Position numbers and translations under genes: made by a program | Assembly (NCBI GenBank): GCA_021793335.1 | Contig: JAJYSW010000018.1 | Coordinates: forward strand, 1-25,113 | Direction: 5' to 3' | Source of the DNA: Actinomycetes bacterium | Lineage (GTDB): Bacteria; Actinomycetota; Actinomycetes; Mycobacteriales; Micromonosporaceae | DNA: 25,113 nt | The notes under the pieces: generated by a model | Database searches by the model: none | What the model was told of the DNA's origin: nothing | Seen by the model: only the letters and a program-made list of their open reading frames with translations | Shown here: piece by piece, positions 14,325 through 22,299 of the stretch | Layout of the letters: each line of letters opens with the position of its first letter | Numbering within the stretch: the first letter of the stretch is position 1

Positions 14325-17207
14325 CTACCGGCCCCCTTGGCGCAGGTCGGACAGGTGCTGTTCGAAGCCCTCACGGGCGTCGGCGAACTCGGGCGAGGCC
14401 AGCCAGCCGAGCGCTTCCTCCCCCACGCTGATCGCACCGGGCACGTCGCCGAGTTCGGAGAGGAGCCACATCGTCTGGTGCGCGGTCAGGCTCGCCCGTT
14501 CCAGCAGCAGCGGCCCGTCGCGGAAGACGGCGAGTGCACGTCGTTGCAGGTCGAGCACCGGCTCGGCCTCATCGCGGCGCAGCCCCGGCTCCCCGGCCTG
14601 GCTCTCCAGGAACTGGAAGGTCAGCTGAGCGTGCTGGCGGTAGGTCTCGCCGAGTTCGAACCGGCAGGTCTCCTTGAGCTGCTCGCTCGCTTCGGCGTCG
14701 GAGCGGACGGCCTGGAGGCGGGCGGCGATCCGGGCCATGGTCTGAAGGCCCTCACCGAAGGCGGCGTCACCGGCGACGGTGCGCAGCAGCCACACGCGGG
14801 CGCGGCTGACACGGGTCCAGGAGGTGAGATCCTCGAGTTCCTCGGCCGCGGCGGCGCCACGAGTGTAGAGCTCCAGGGCATGATCGTGCTCACCGATTTT
14901 TTCGAGCAGTTCGCCGGTGAGGAACAGGGTGTCGGCGTACAGACGGGCGGTGAACTCGGAGTCGGCGGTCTCCATGAGGGCGAGCGAGGCCAGGCCATGC
15001 TCGACGGCCTGTCTGGTGTCGTCGAGCCGGTCATAGGACTCGGCGAGGTTGAAACGCACATTGCACACCCGCCAGACTTCGGTCTCGGGCAGGTCGGCGA
15101 GCGCGGCTTCGAGGACGGGCACCGCTTCGGTGCGGCGGTCCTGTTCGACCAGGGCGATGCCCATGAGGTGCCGGGCGACGGCCGCGGGGACGGTCATGCC
15201 CGCGGCGTCGCAGTGGATCGAGGACTGGAGTGCGTGGTCGTAGGCGCCGGCGTGATCGCCCAGGCGCATGGTGAACTCGGCGGCCTGGAGGTGGAGCTTC
15301 GCGGCGATGGCGTGGCCGGACTCGGCACCGAGCGCGGCGATGCCCTCGCGGGTGGCCTCCAGGGCGGCCGGGAAGTCACCGGTGAGGGCGAGCTGGTCGG
15401 CGAGATCGGCGTTCGCTCGGGCGATGGCCCAATCGGCCTCCGCGGCGCGGGCGATCCGAAGGCCCTCACGCCGCAGCGCGGTCTTGACGGCGGGGTCGGA
15501 GGCCAGGCTGGCGCGGAGCCCGGCCAGCTCGTAGCGGCGGATGAGCGCGTAGGTGCGTTCGGCGTGGGCGGCCAGTTCCTCATCGAGGGCGCGGGCGCGT
15601 TCGTCGAGGTCGGCGGGGATCGCGGCGGGATCGGCGGCGGCGTATTCGGCGCGCAGGCAGAGCACCCGACTCGTGTGGAAGCTGCGGTCGTCGATGCGCT
15701 GTTCGGCGCGCAGGCGGTGGGCGCTGTCGGTGATGCGGGCCGCACCGGCCCGGGCGTGCTCGGGTTCGGTCTCGGCCAGGTGCATCAACGCGAAAGCCTC
15801 GGCGACGAGGGCCCGGCCGGGCTGCCCGGCGAGGCCGAACAGTTCGGAGGCTCGGGCGAGGCCGGAGAGGATCGCGTCGCGGTCCTCGGATTCCGCCGAC
15901 TGGGCGTGGGCGACCTCGGCACGGTGCTCGGCGATGAGTTCGATGCCGAGGGTGTCGGCGATGGCGTCGACGCGCAGCCAGGCCTTCCAGGTATCGGGCG
16001 AGCAGCGGTCGAAGGCGGCGTAGGCGGCGTCGATGGCCTTGTCGAGGTCGAGGCCCTCGACCCGCTCAGGGACGGGCGGTTCCTTCGGTTTGAACTCTTT
16101 GAGTCCCAGGCGGACCGGTGTGGGGTAGGGCGCGGCGTCGACGAGGCGGCCGGACATGCGCGAGTGGTGGTCGTTGCCGTTGCGTGCGTCGAAGCGGGCG
16201 ACGATGGCGGTCCGTTCGGCCTCGGCCCAGTCGTGGAGCTCGGCGGCGGTCCAGTCGCGGCCCCCGGGGCCGGGCACGATGGTGCCCGCGAAGCCGAGGG
16301 CCTTCAGGCGGCGGCAGGTCAGGACGGTGGCCTCCATGAGGCGCTGGCGGTCCCGGATGCCCAGGTCGATGTCGAAGAAACGGGCGTGGTCGGCGAGGAT
16401 CTCGACGGCGCGCGCCTCGTTGCCGGTGCGGGCGCAGAATTCGACGTGGAGGGCGACCATGGCGACCATGTCCTCTTTGCCCTTGCACAGCATGTAGCCG
16501 CGCAGGTGGTTGGCACGGGCCTGGTCGGACCTGCCGAGTTCGACGAGCGGGATGAGGGACAGGGCCAGGGCGTAGTGGGGTTCGTGGGCGCAGGTGTGCT
16601 CGCCGTCCAGGACGGGTCCGAGCATCTCCAAGGTGGTGTCGGCGCTGTCCTCCTCGGCATAGAAGGCGATGGCGGCCAGGGAGGTGTACTGGCATGCGGC
16701 GCAGTCGGACATGTCGTCCTCTTCTGCTTCTCCGAGGGCTTCGATGGCGGTGGCGACGCGGTCGTAGTCACCGATGTGGAAGGCCAGCTGCATGTCGTAG
16801 GCGGCGGGGGCGTGCATCGAGTAGCCGGCTTCGGCGTAGCGGCCGCGCATCTGCGAGAGCCAGTGCTCGATCGATTCCAGCGGCACGTCGGGCTGCTCGA
16901 TCATCTTCTCGACGATCCATTTGAACGTCCAGTACAGCGAACGGGTCAGGTAGGCGTCGAAGTGCTCGGGGCCGGTGTCGAAATTGCGCAGGAGGCGGGC
17001 GAAGGGGATGAGGATGCGAGTGGAATCGCGGGAGAACTCGTAGGCGTCGACCAGGCCGTTGAGCGCGTAGTTGATCAGTTCGGGTTCGCCGATGGCGTCG
17101 GCGGCCTCCACGGCCCGTTCCAAGGCCGCGACCTTCGCCTCGCCGGCCTCTTCGAAGCGGGCTTCGTTGAGCAGTCGCCAGATCGCGTCGGGGTCGGGAG
17201 TCGACAT
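14325..17207 (-). CDS. Large TPR-like helical-repeat protein
   Basis: A 960-residue, all-helical, soluble, acidic protein built from degenerate tetratricopeptide-like helix pairs. Recognisable repeats include ALNGLVDAYEFSRDSTRILIPFARL near the start, AAFGLA-type helices in the middle, and clear TPR-like units toward the C-terminus (VRFNLAESYDRLDDTRQAVEHGLASL; LFLTGELLEKIGEHDHALELYTRGA; TCRFELGETYRQHAQLTFQFLE). There are no membrane segments, no enzymatic motif and no nucleotide-binding loop. A central hinge (KPKEPPVPERVEGLDLDKAI) splits it into two halves of repeats. The gene starts 55 nt after the HSP90-family gene, with AAGGAC 5-7 nt before its ATG, so the two are almost certainly co-transcribed. 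By analogy with TPR co-chaperones of eukaryotic HSP90, a partner or client-adaptor role is plausible, but that is inference. Confidence 0.85.
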   Translation of the reverse strand: MSTPDPDAIWRLLNEARFEEAGEAKVAALERAVEAADAIGEPELINYALNGLVDAYEFSRDSTRILIPFARLLRNFDTGPEHFDAYLTRSLYWTFKWIVEKMIEQPDVPLESIEHWLSQMRGRYAEAGYSMHAPAAYDMQLAFHIGDYDRVATAIEALGEAEEDDMSDCAACQYTSLAAIAFYAEEDSADTTLEMLGPVLDGEHTCAHEPHYALALSLIPLVELGRSDQARANHLRGYMLCKGKEDMVAMVALHVEFCARTGNEARAVEILADHARFFDIDLGIRDRQRLMEATVLTCRRLKALGFAGTIVPGPGGRDWTAAELHDWAEAERTAIVARFDARNGNDHHSRMSGRLVDAAPYPTPVRLGLKEFKPKEPPVPERVEGLDLDKAIDAAYAAFDRCSPDTWKAWLRVDAIADTLGIELIAEHRAEVAHAQSAESEDRDAILSGLARASELFGLAGQPGRALVAEAFALMHLAETEPEHARAGAARITDSAHRLRAEQRIDDRSFHTSRVLCLRAEYAAADPAAIPADLDERARALDEELAAHAERTYALIRRYELAGLRASLASDPAVKTALRREGLRIARAAEADWAIARANADLADQLALTGDFPAALEATREGIAALGAESGHAIAAKLHLQAAEFTMRLGDHAGAYDHALQSSIHCDAAGMTVPAAVARHLMGIALVEQDRRTEAVPVLEAALADLPETEVWRVCNVRFNLAESYDRLDDTRQAVEHGLASLALMETADSEFTARLYADTLFLTGELLEKIGEHDHALELYTRGAAAAEELEDLTSWTRVSRARVWLLRTVAGDAAFGEGLQTMARIAARLQAVRSDAEASEQLKETCRFELGETYRQHAQLTFQFLESQAGEPGLRRDEAEPVLDLQRRALAVFRDGPLLLERASLTAHQTMWLLSELGDVPGAISVGEEALGWLASPEFADAREGFEQHLSDLRQGGR

Positions 17208-17262
17208 GGCCAGTCCTTAGTGACGTATGAGAGCGGGTTCGGGCGGGTGCATCTTCGGTCCC

Positions 17263-19065
17263 CTATGCTCCGGTGACGTGTTCGAGCAGGTTCATGAACG
17301 ACCGGTTCAGCAGCGCGGTGTCGGCGGCGCGCAGCGGGCGGTGGCTCATCAGGAGCGCCTGGCCGTAGAGCGATTCGACCGCCGTCCCGGTCAGCTCGGG
17401 GTCGCCGATGGCGCTGACGCGGCGGACGGTGGGGTTGCGGTGGTTGAGGACGAGTTGGGCGCGGGCCGTGTGCCGCTTGATGGAGGCGAGGATGCCGCCC
17501 CACAGGTCATCGGCTTCGGCCTCGGCTTCGGCGCGTTGGCGTTCGCGGCGGGCGGCGCGGTCGTCGAGGAGCAGCGCGGGCACCGAGACGGGATTGAACT
17601 CGCGCACCACGACATCGACGTCGACGGCGTCGAGGCCGGCGCGGGCGACGGCGAGGAACGGTTGGAGGGCCAGCTCGGCCTCGACCGGGAGCGTGTCGAG
17701 GTTCGCGGAGATCACGCCGGGCCGGAGGGTCTCGACCTCGACCGTCGGGTCGAGGCGGGTCAGCGCTTGGACGAGTTCGGCGTCGTAGACGTAGCCGCCG
17801 TTGACCACGCCGATGCCCTGGGCCGCGGCGATCTGGGCGACCTGGCGGTATTCGTCGACGCTGTCGGTGAGGTAGATCGGCCGGTGGGCGCGGGCGAAGT
17901 CGAGGAGTGTCCCGGGGCCGTCGGTGGTCTCGAAACGCAGCCACGGGAGCATGACTTCGAGCAGGTCGGCATCGTGGCGGGCGAGCGCCTTGACGCCGAG
18001 CTCGTGGACGGCGAGGAACGCCTCCAGGCGGTCGGGGTCGGTCGAGGCGAGCCGGGCGAGCCAGTCGCGGATCTGCGCTCCGACGGCGTCGCGGGCGGCG
18101 GCGAGGGCCTCGTCGTCGTAGAGGGATTCGCGGCTCGCGGTGGGGCGCAGTGCATCGGTGTCGACGACACAGCGGACGAAGAAGGCCCATTCGGGGACGA
18201 GGTTGTCGGCGGTGTCGGTCAGGAGCATCCGTTTGAGATGGACGCGATGGGCCGGGCGCGTGGACGGAGCGGTGGCGTGCGGGAGGACGAACGCGGCCCC
18301 TTTGACGCCGGCCGACGGGGCGTCGAGGTCGATGACGTCGAGCGGGACGAACCCGAGGGTCTTCTCGCAGTAGGCGTTGAGTGCGAGGCGGCGGGCCGTC
18401 GCCGTGGGCCAGGACCGTTCCCACAGCGGCGGCGTATCGGTGACCCGCACGGTGCGGTCTCGGCTTTCGACGGTGATGTCGATCGGCAGGAGCGAGCCGT
18501 ATTCGCGGGCGAGCTCGGCGGCTTTGTCGGGTTCGAGCCAGGGTTCGCCGGGGCGGGCGGTCAGTTCGACGGCGGTGCCCGGTTCGGGCGCGTCGGCGGG
18601 GTCCAGTTCGGTGACGGTGTAGGAGCCGTCGTCGCGGGCCGACCAGCGCACGGGGGCGGCGTCCGGTTCGCGGGCCGAGCGTGAGGTGACGGTGATGACC
18701 GAGGCGACGGTGAAGCACGCGAGGAGGCCGATGCCGAACTGGCCGAGGAAGTCACGGCGGGCACCCTCGATCAGTTCATCGCGTTTGGACGATCCGCCGA
18801 TGGTGGCGAGTAGCTTGTGGACCTCGGTGACGGTCAGCCCCACACCGGGATCGGTGATGGTGAGGCGGCGACCGTCGGTGACGATACGGACTTCGCCGGG
18901 TGCGTCGGGTTCGAAGGCGCGGCGGGCGGTGATCGCGTCGACGGCGTTCTGGAGGAGTTCACGGACGTACACCTTCGGGGAGGAGTACAGGTGGTGGGAC
19001 AGCAGGTCCACCAGTCCTCGCAAGTCCACTTGGAACGTGTGCGAGGTAGGCGTCATGTCCGACAC
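17263..19065 (-). CDS. HSP90-family (HtpG-like) chaperone
   Basis: A 600-residue ATP-dependent chaperone of the HSP90/GHKL family. The ATP-binding N-domain shows ELLQNAVDA (E36 equivalent to the catalytic Glu, N40, D43), DPGVG (D72) and GQFGIG (108-113). The middle domain keeps the catalytic-loop SRE (R312) in TASRESLYDD. The C-terminal part is short (LVLNHRNPTVRRV ... LYGQALLMSHRPL ... NRSFMNLLEHV), comparable to the HtpG dimerisation region. At 600 residues it is slightly shorter than E. coli HtpG and divergent enough that I leave the symbol blank. Start: GTG 19065 with AGGA 6-7 nt upstream is preferred over ATG 19056; the long open extension upstream is not HSP90-like. It is first in an operon with the TPR-like gene and has an extended -10 at 19106-19114. 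Confidence 0.93.
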   Translation of the reverse strand: MSDMTPTSHTFQVDLRGLVDLLSHHLYSSPKVYVRELLQNAVDAITARRAFEPDAPGEVRIVTDGRRLTITDPGVGLTVTEVHKLLATIGGSSKRDELIEGARRDFLGQFGIGLLACFTVASVITVTSRSAREPDAAPVRWSARDDGSYTVTELDPADAPEPGTAVELTARPGEPWLEPDKAAELAREYGSLLPIDITVESRDRTVRVTDTPPLWERSWPTATARRLALNAYCEKTLGFVPLDVIDLDAPSAGVKGAAFVLPHATAPSTRPAHRVHLKRMLLTDTADNLVPEWAFFVRCVVDTDALRPTASRESLYDDEALAAARDAVGAQIRDWLARLASTDPDRLEAFLAVHELGVKALARHDADLLEVMLPWLRFETTDGPGTLLDFARAHRPIYLTDSVDEYRQVAQIAAAQGIGVVNGGYVYDAELVQALTRLDPTVEVETLRPGVISANLDTLPVEAELALQPFLAVARAGLDAVDVDVVVREFNPVSVPALLLDDRAARRERQRAEAEAEADDLWGGILASIKRHTARAQLVLNHRNPTVRRVSAIGDPELTGTAVESLYGQALLMSHRPLRAADTALLNRSFMNLLEHVTGA

Positions 19066-19105
19066 GGTGCGTCCTGCTTCACTCGGAGATCTCTCGGCGT
19101 GAGTC

Positions 19106-19114
19106 AGACTAGCA
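19106..19114 (-). promoter_or_regulatory. Extended -10 of chaperone operon
   Basis: TGCTAGTCT on the minus strand fits the extended -10 TGN-TANNNT about 41 nt before the GTG at 19065. No good -35 is present, and no HspR (HAIR) or CIRCE heat-shock operator is seen around it. Confidence 0.45.
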
Positions 19115-19191
19115 AACACGTGCACCACGACACGGTCGTCGACGTCCGATGATCTGGCCGTCGCCACCGGTCCGAAGCGCTGAGGAAATTC

Positions 19192-20001
19192 ATGGCTTTT
19201 CCATCCCCGCACTCCACTCCGTCTCCCGAATACCGGCCGGTGCCTCCGCCGCCGCCACTGTCGGCGCCGGCGGTCCCCGGACTGGTCCCGCAGGCGGCGA
19301 TGGCGGGGCCAAACCCGGCACGGTCACCGGCGTCCAGGTGCTCCTGTGGACCTTCCTGGCGCTCAGCGCGCTCGGGGACGCCTTCTCGATCATCGACCTG
19401 ATCGGCCACTGTCACCCGATCGGCCTGGTCGCTTTGACGTACACGCTGCACGTGACGGTCCAGTCGCTGCTGACGCCAGTGCACCTCGCGCGCGGTAAGC
19501 GCCGGGCGTGGATCTGGAGCCCGGTGTCGGCCGTCGTCGGAGTGCGCTTCTCGGCCGCGGGTGTCGCCTTCGGGATCGTCTGCATCGACGCCGCGGTGCC
19601 GCCACTGGTCATCGGGCTCGTATTCGCCGCGCTCAACGGGACGCTGCTGGGGGCTCCCGTGCTCGGGGTCGGTGCGGCAGTGGATCCTCATGCACCGGGT
19701 GCAGCGGGGCGAGATGCAGGCGGTGGGCGGGGTGAGCGGCGTGATGGGCGCGCCGCCCGAGCGTCCCGTGGATCGGCCCGGTGCGGCCACGCTCATCGTG
19801 GTGCTGCTCGGGACGCTGGTGGCCCGCTGCGTCTGGACCGTCTACTCCGTCGTCGACACCGCGAGCACCGACAGCGAACTTCTGGGCTGGTCGTTCTTCG
19901 GGGTCATCAGCATGCGACATGACATTCCGCTGCCGGGATGCCGCTCGCGGTGATCCTCACGGTGTTCATCCTGGTGCTGCCACCGGCGTCCGCCGGTGGA
20001 C
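19192..20001 (+). pseudogene. Frameshifted multi-pass membrane protein
   Basis: A good start (GAGGA, 5 nt, ATG 19192) opens a Pro-rich N-terminus (MAFPSPHSTPSPEYRPVPPP). Membrane-protein coding then continues in another frame from about 19315 (LLWTFLALSALGDAFSIID, VALTYTLHVTVQSLL, VAFGIVCIDAAVPPLVIGLVFAALNG). It returns to the first frame near 19665 (VRQWILMHRVQRGEMQAVGG ... ATLIVVLLGTLVARCVWTVYSVV) and shifts again near 19936 (MPLAVILTVFILVLPPA). Three single-base shifts are needed. Two fall in G-runs (19665-19668 gggg reads as one base too many; 19934-19936 ggg one too few). About six membrane segments result. Either the gene is decaying or the assembly has homopolymer errors. The original end is uncertain, and the family is not recognised. 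Confidence 0.65.
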
Positions 20002-20144
20002 GCCGAGCCGGCCGCCCGCGGTGCTCACCGTGGCAGCACCCGCGGGGTACCCGGTCCTTCCGCTCGGCGGCCGTTGCCGCCGCAGCACTAGACTTGCTTG
20101 AGGATTCCTCGTATACCGCTCGCCCAGGGTCCTCAACGGGCTCT

Positions 20145-20174
20145 GACGGCCTCCGCGACGGGGCCTCAGCCGTC
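20145..20174 (-). terminator. Possible terminator of zinc operon
   Basis: GACGGC (20145-20150) and GCCGTC (20169-20174) form 6-bp arms, with further partial pairing inside. They overlap the stop codon of the last gene (20166-20168). Weak evidence. Confidence 0.3.
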
Positions 20175-21020
20175 GGTGTGGCGCCAGCCGCAGACGAAGG
20201 GGTCGATGGTCGTGCTCTCCTGATCGATGATCATCCGGAGCTCCACGGTCGATCCGTCGTCGAGCTCGACCGACACGTAGGTGCCGTTCATCTCGTCGCG
20301 GACCTGCCGGGCCTCGCCGCCTTCGGCCTTCCAGGACTCCCACTCGTCGATGTAATCGGCGACGGGCTGCTCCCGCAGCTCGGGGCACAGGCGGTCGTAC
20401 GCGTCGTCCCACCGCTCGTCGGCGACGTCGGAGACGAACGCCTCGGCCGTGGTCTCGATCTTCTCCATCAGGGAATCGGCCAGCGTGAGCAGCGAGACGA
20501 CCAGGGCGACCACCACTGCGGCGATGACGGCCACACCGCCGCCGATGCCGATCACCAGGGTGGCGGCGAATTTGCCGCTGCTGCGTTCGGTCGGCGGGGC
20601 GGCGAAGGGCACCGCGACGCCCTCCAGGGCGGGCATGTGTCCCTGCGGCGAGGGAGGCGCGAAAGTGGTGGTGGGCGGCAGCGCCCGCGGTTCCTCGGCG
20701 CGGCCCGTCTCAGCGGGCGCCTCGGGCCCGGCCTCCCGGTCCTCGGCGGCCTCGCTCGCCGCGGCATCGGGCGCGGAGGGCTCGGCGGGCTCGGAAGCCG
20801 CAGCGGGCTCGGCGGGCTCGGACGGCGGCGTCTCGGAGGGCGCCGCCGGCTCGGCCATGGAGGGTGCGGTGCCGGGGTCCGGCGCCATCTGGATCGGGGC
20901 GAGCGGTTCGGCGATCGGCTCGGATTCGCGCGGTTCGCCGACGACCGGCTCGTCCGGCCGCTCCGCGGGCTCGGGCCGCGGCACTTCCTCGGCCGGAGGC
21001 CGGTCGGGGCGCTCGCTCAT
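20166..21020 (-). CDS. Single-pass membrane protein with NTF2-like outer domain
   Basis: A 284-residue protein of unknown function. Residues 1 to about 148 are a disordered Pro/Glu/Ala-rich cytoplasmic region with repeated PAEP/SEPAEP words. A membrane segment follows at about 152-178 (ATLVIGIGGGVAVIAAVVVALVV). The C-terminal ~100 residues outside the membrane (ETTAEAFVSDVADERWDDAYDRLCPELREQ ... TIDPFVCGWRHTDG) have the opening helix and closing strand pattern of NTF2-like/DUF4878-type domains. Two cysteines there probably form one disulfide. The ATG at 21020 overlaps the stop of the ABM gene by one base (TGATG), so translation is likely coupled. It is the last gene of the minus-strand operon that starts with znuA. 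A zinc role is only implied by context. Confidence 0.85.
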   Translation of the reverse strand: MSERPDRPPAEEVPRPEPAERPDEPVVGEPRESEPIAEPLAPIQMAPDPGTAPSMAEPAAPSETPPSEPAEPAAASEPAEPSAPDAAASEAAEDREAGPEAPAETGRAEEPRALPPTTTFAPPSPQGHMPALEGVAVPFAAPPTERSSGKFAATLVIGIGGGVAVIAAVVVALVVSLLTLADSLMEKIETTAEAFVSDVADERWDDAYDRLCPELREQPVADYIDEWESWKAEGGEARQVRDEMNGTYVSVELDDGSTVELRMIIDQESTTIDPFVCGWRHTDG

Positions 21021-21376
21021 CACCGGGTCCCCCGTCGGGCGGCCTCGGGATCGTCGGACCGGTCCGAACCGGACCCGACCGGCTCACCGCCCGGCGCGCA
21101 CTCGGCGAGCACCTCGAAGCCCGAGGCCTCCGGCAACGCCTGCGACAACAGCGGAGTGGACATCTTCACCTGGTAGTTCGACAGCGCACGGCGATAGACG
21201 CCGACACCGGTCCACTCGGTCCACAGCAGCCAGGTCGCGTCTTCGTCGACGGCGCGCGCCAGGCCGCCACGGACGTATCCCTCGCACGCGGCCAACGCCG
21301 CCAGTGCGGCCTCGGCATCGCGGGAGAAATCTTCGGTCTCGCGCTCGTCTACGGCGAAACGATACAGAACCAGCAT
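21020..21376 (-). CDS. ABM-domain (antibiotic biosynthesis monooxygenase-like) protein
   Basis: A 118-residue protein with a ferredoxin-like dimeric alpha/beta-barrel domain. MLVLYRFAVDERETEDFSRDAEAALAALAACEGYVRGGLARAVDEDATWLLWTEWTG has the strand-helix-strand order and the VRGxLxRAxDxxxxWLLxTEW core of ABM proteins. Members include quinone monooxygenases and heme-degrading enzymes, but many have no known substrate. No heme ligand can be assigned here. The last ~25 residues are a charged tail. The ATG at 21376 follows the zur stop by 10 nt (AGGA close upstream), and its stop overlaps the next start. It is therefore translationally tied to zur and to the NTF2-like membrane protein. Confidence 0.85.
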   Translation of the reverse strand: MLVLYRFAVDERETEDFSRDAEAALAALAACEGYVRGGLARAVDEDATWLLWTEWTGVGVYRRALSNYQVKMSTPLLSQALPEASGFEVLAECAPGGEPVGSGSDRSDDPEAARRGTR

Positions 21377-21386
21377 TGTCCTAAGC

Positions 21387-21797
21387 CTACTTCGAGCACG
21401 TAACGCACAGGCCGTGGAGTTCGAGCGTGTGCCCGACGTCGGTGAAGCCGTGTTCGGAGGCGACCTTGCCGGCCCAGCGCTCCACGGCGGGCCCGGCGAC
21501 CTCCACGGTCTTGCCGCAGTTGCGGCACACCAGGTGATGGTGGTGATCCTCGGCCGCGCACAGCCGGTACAGGTGGTCGCCGCCGGGCAGGCGCATCATG
21601 TCGACGACACCGGCCTCAGCGAACGCCTGGAGAGTGCGGTAGACGGTGGTCAACCCGATCTTGGCCCCGGTGTCGCGCAGTATCGCGTGGAGGTCCTGGG
21701 CGCTGCGGAAGGCGTCATCGGCTTCGAGCAGTTCGAGAATCGCGGTCCGCTGCTTGGTCGACCGCGTCATGTTCGCGGCCGGCGGCTTGGCTGCCAC
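21387..21797 (-). CDS. zur: Zinc uptake regulator Zur (Fur family)
   Basis: A 136-residue Fur-family repressor that, when loaded with zinc, binds AT-rich palindromes and shuts off zinc import. It has a winged-helix N-domain (TKQRTAILELLEADDAFRSAQDLHAIL ... GLTTVYRTLQAFAEAGVVDMM). The dimerisation domain carries the sensing ligands (D-M-M ... YRLCAAEDHHHHLVC) and the structural zinc site formed by two CxxC pairs (CRNC and CVTC). The HHHH cluster and the cysteine in RLCAAED fit Zur rather than iron-sensing Fur. GTG start 21797 has a perfect AGGAGG, 7 nt spacer. It lies in the znu operon but also has a promoter of its own at 21870-21898. The expected target is the palindrome at 25072-25086 upstream of znuA. 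Confidence 0.93.
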   Translation of the reverse strand: MAAKPPAANMTRSTKQRTAILELLEADDAFRSAQDLHAILRDTGAKIGLTTVYRTLQAFAEAGVVDMMRLPGGDHLYRLCAAEDHHHHLVCRNCGKTVEVAGPAVERWAGKVASEHGFTDVGHTLELHGLCVTCSK

Positions 21798-21834
21798 GGG
21801 TGTGCCTCCTACGAGTGTGATGTGCCTGCTCGTG

Positions 21835-21862
21835 GCCGGGGTCGCCGTTCGCGACCCCCGGC
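21835..21862 (-). other. Hairpin in smtB-zur spacer
   Basis: GCCGGGGTCGC (21835-21845) pairs with GCGACCCCCGGC (21851-21862) with one bulged C and a 5-nt loop. It lies at the very start of the predicted zur leader. It could act as a partial terminator of read-through or as a 5' stabiliser. Confidence 0.4.
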
Positions 21863-21869
21863 GACGGCC

Positions 21870-21898
21870 AGCCTATCGTTCTTCTCGCACCCGGTCGA
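21870..21898 (-). promoter_or_regulatory. Internal promoter for zur
   Basis: On the minus strand, TCGACC (21898-21893), a 17-nt spacer and TAGGCT (21875-21870) form a sound promoter in the 124-nt gap between smtB and zur. It would start transcription about 65 nt before the zur GTG. No Zur-box palindrome overlaps it. Confidence 0.5.
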
Positions 21899-21921
21899 CG
21901 TCGTCGGCGAGCAACGCTCGG

Positions 21922-22293
21922 TTATCGCTCTTCGCGTGCGTGGTTGACGGCGTCGGTGACGATGTGGGCGATGTGGTCGTCGATGAGGCTGTACGAGATC
22001 TCTCTGCCCGAACGGGTCCCGCGCACGATGCCGGCCCCGCGCAGGACCCGCAGGTGCTGGGAGACCAGCGGCTGGGTGACACCGAGGGTCTCCACGATCT
22101 GGTGCACGTACTTCGACCCATCGGCCAATTCCATCACGATCGCGATGCGCAATGGCGCGGCGAGCGCGCGCAGCAGCTCGCCCGCCTGCTCATAGTCGGC
22201 GGGCGTGGACTCTGCGAGCTCGGCTTCAGTACGCACCTTGCAAAAATATCGCGTCCCCGCCGCTCGGGGCGTTCCAGGTGTCGCCTCGCTCAC
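21922..22293 (-). CDS. smtB: ArsR/SmtB-family metal-sensing repressor
   Basis: A 123-residue winged-helix repressor. The DNA-binding core is ELLRALAAPLRIAIVMELADGSKYVHQIVETLGVTQPLVSQHLRVLRGAGIVRGTRSGREISYSL. The C-terminal helix carries D-D-H, ten residues, H, two residues, E (DDHIAHIVTDAVNHAREE). This exactly matches the alpha5 DxH-x10-HxxE zinc site of SmtB/CzrA-type sensors. The alpha3 cysteine box of ArsR/CadC proteins (ELCVCD) is absent. So this should be a zinc- (or cobalt-) sensing repressor released from DNA when metal is high. GTG start 22293 lies 6 nt after the znuB stop, with AAAGGA 9 nt upstream. Its placement beside zur parallels the smtB-furB operon of mycobacteria. Confidence 0.92.
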   Translation of the reverse strand: MSEATPGTPRAAGTRYFCKVRTEAELAESTPADYEQAGELLRALAAPLRIAIVMELADGSKYVHQIVETLGVTQPLVSQHLRVLRGAGIVRGTRSGREISYSLIDDHIAHIVTDAVNHAREER

Positions 22294-22299
22294 GAGCCG

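Noticed and set aside
14244..17276. A 1010-codon open frame on the + strand
   Set aside because: It is antisense to the TPR-like gene, with Gly/Val/Glu-rich low-complexity sequence typical of shadow frames in GC-rich DNA. The minus frame has a ribosome site and proper helical repeats.
18995..19191. CIRCE or HAIR heat-shock operators upstream of the HSP90 gene
   Set aside because: No matching inverted repeat (TTAGCACTC-N9-type or CTTGAGT-N7-type) is present.
19938..21176. A 412-codon + frame across 20166-21176
   Set aside because: Only its first ~20 codons look real, as the tail of the frameshifted membrane gene. The rest is antisense to the NTF2-like and ABM genes.
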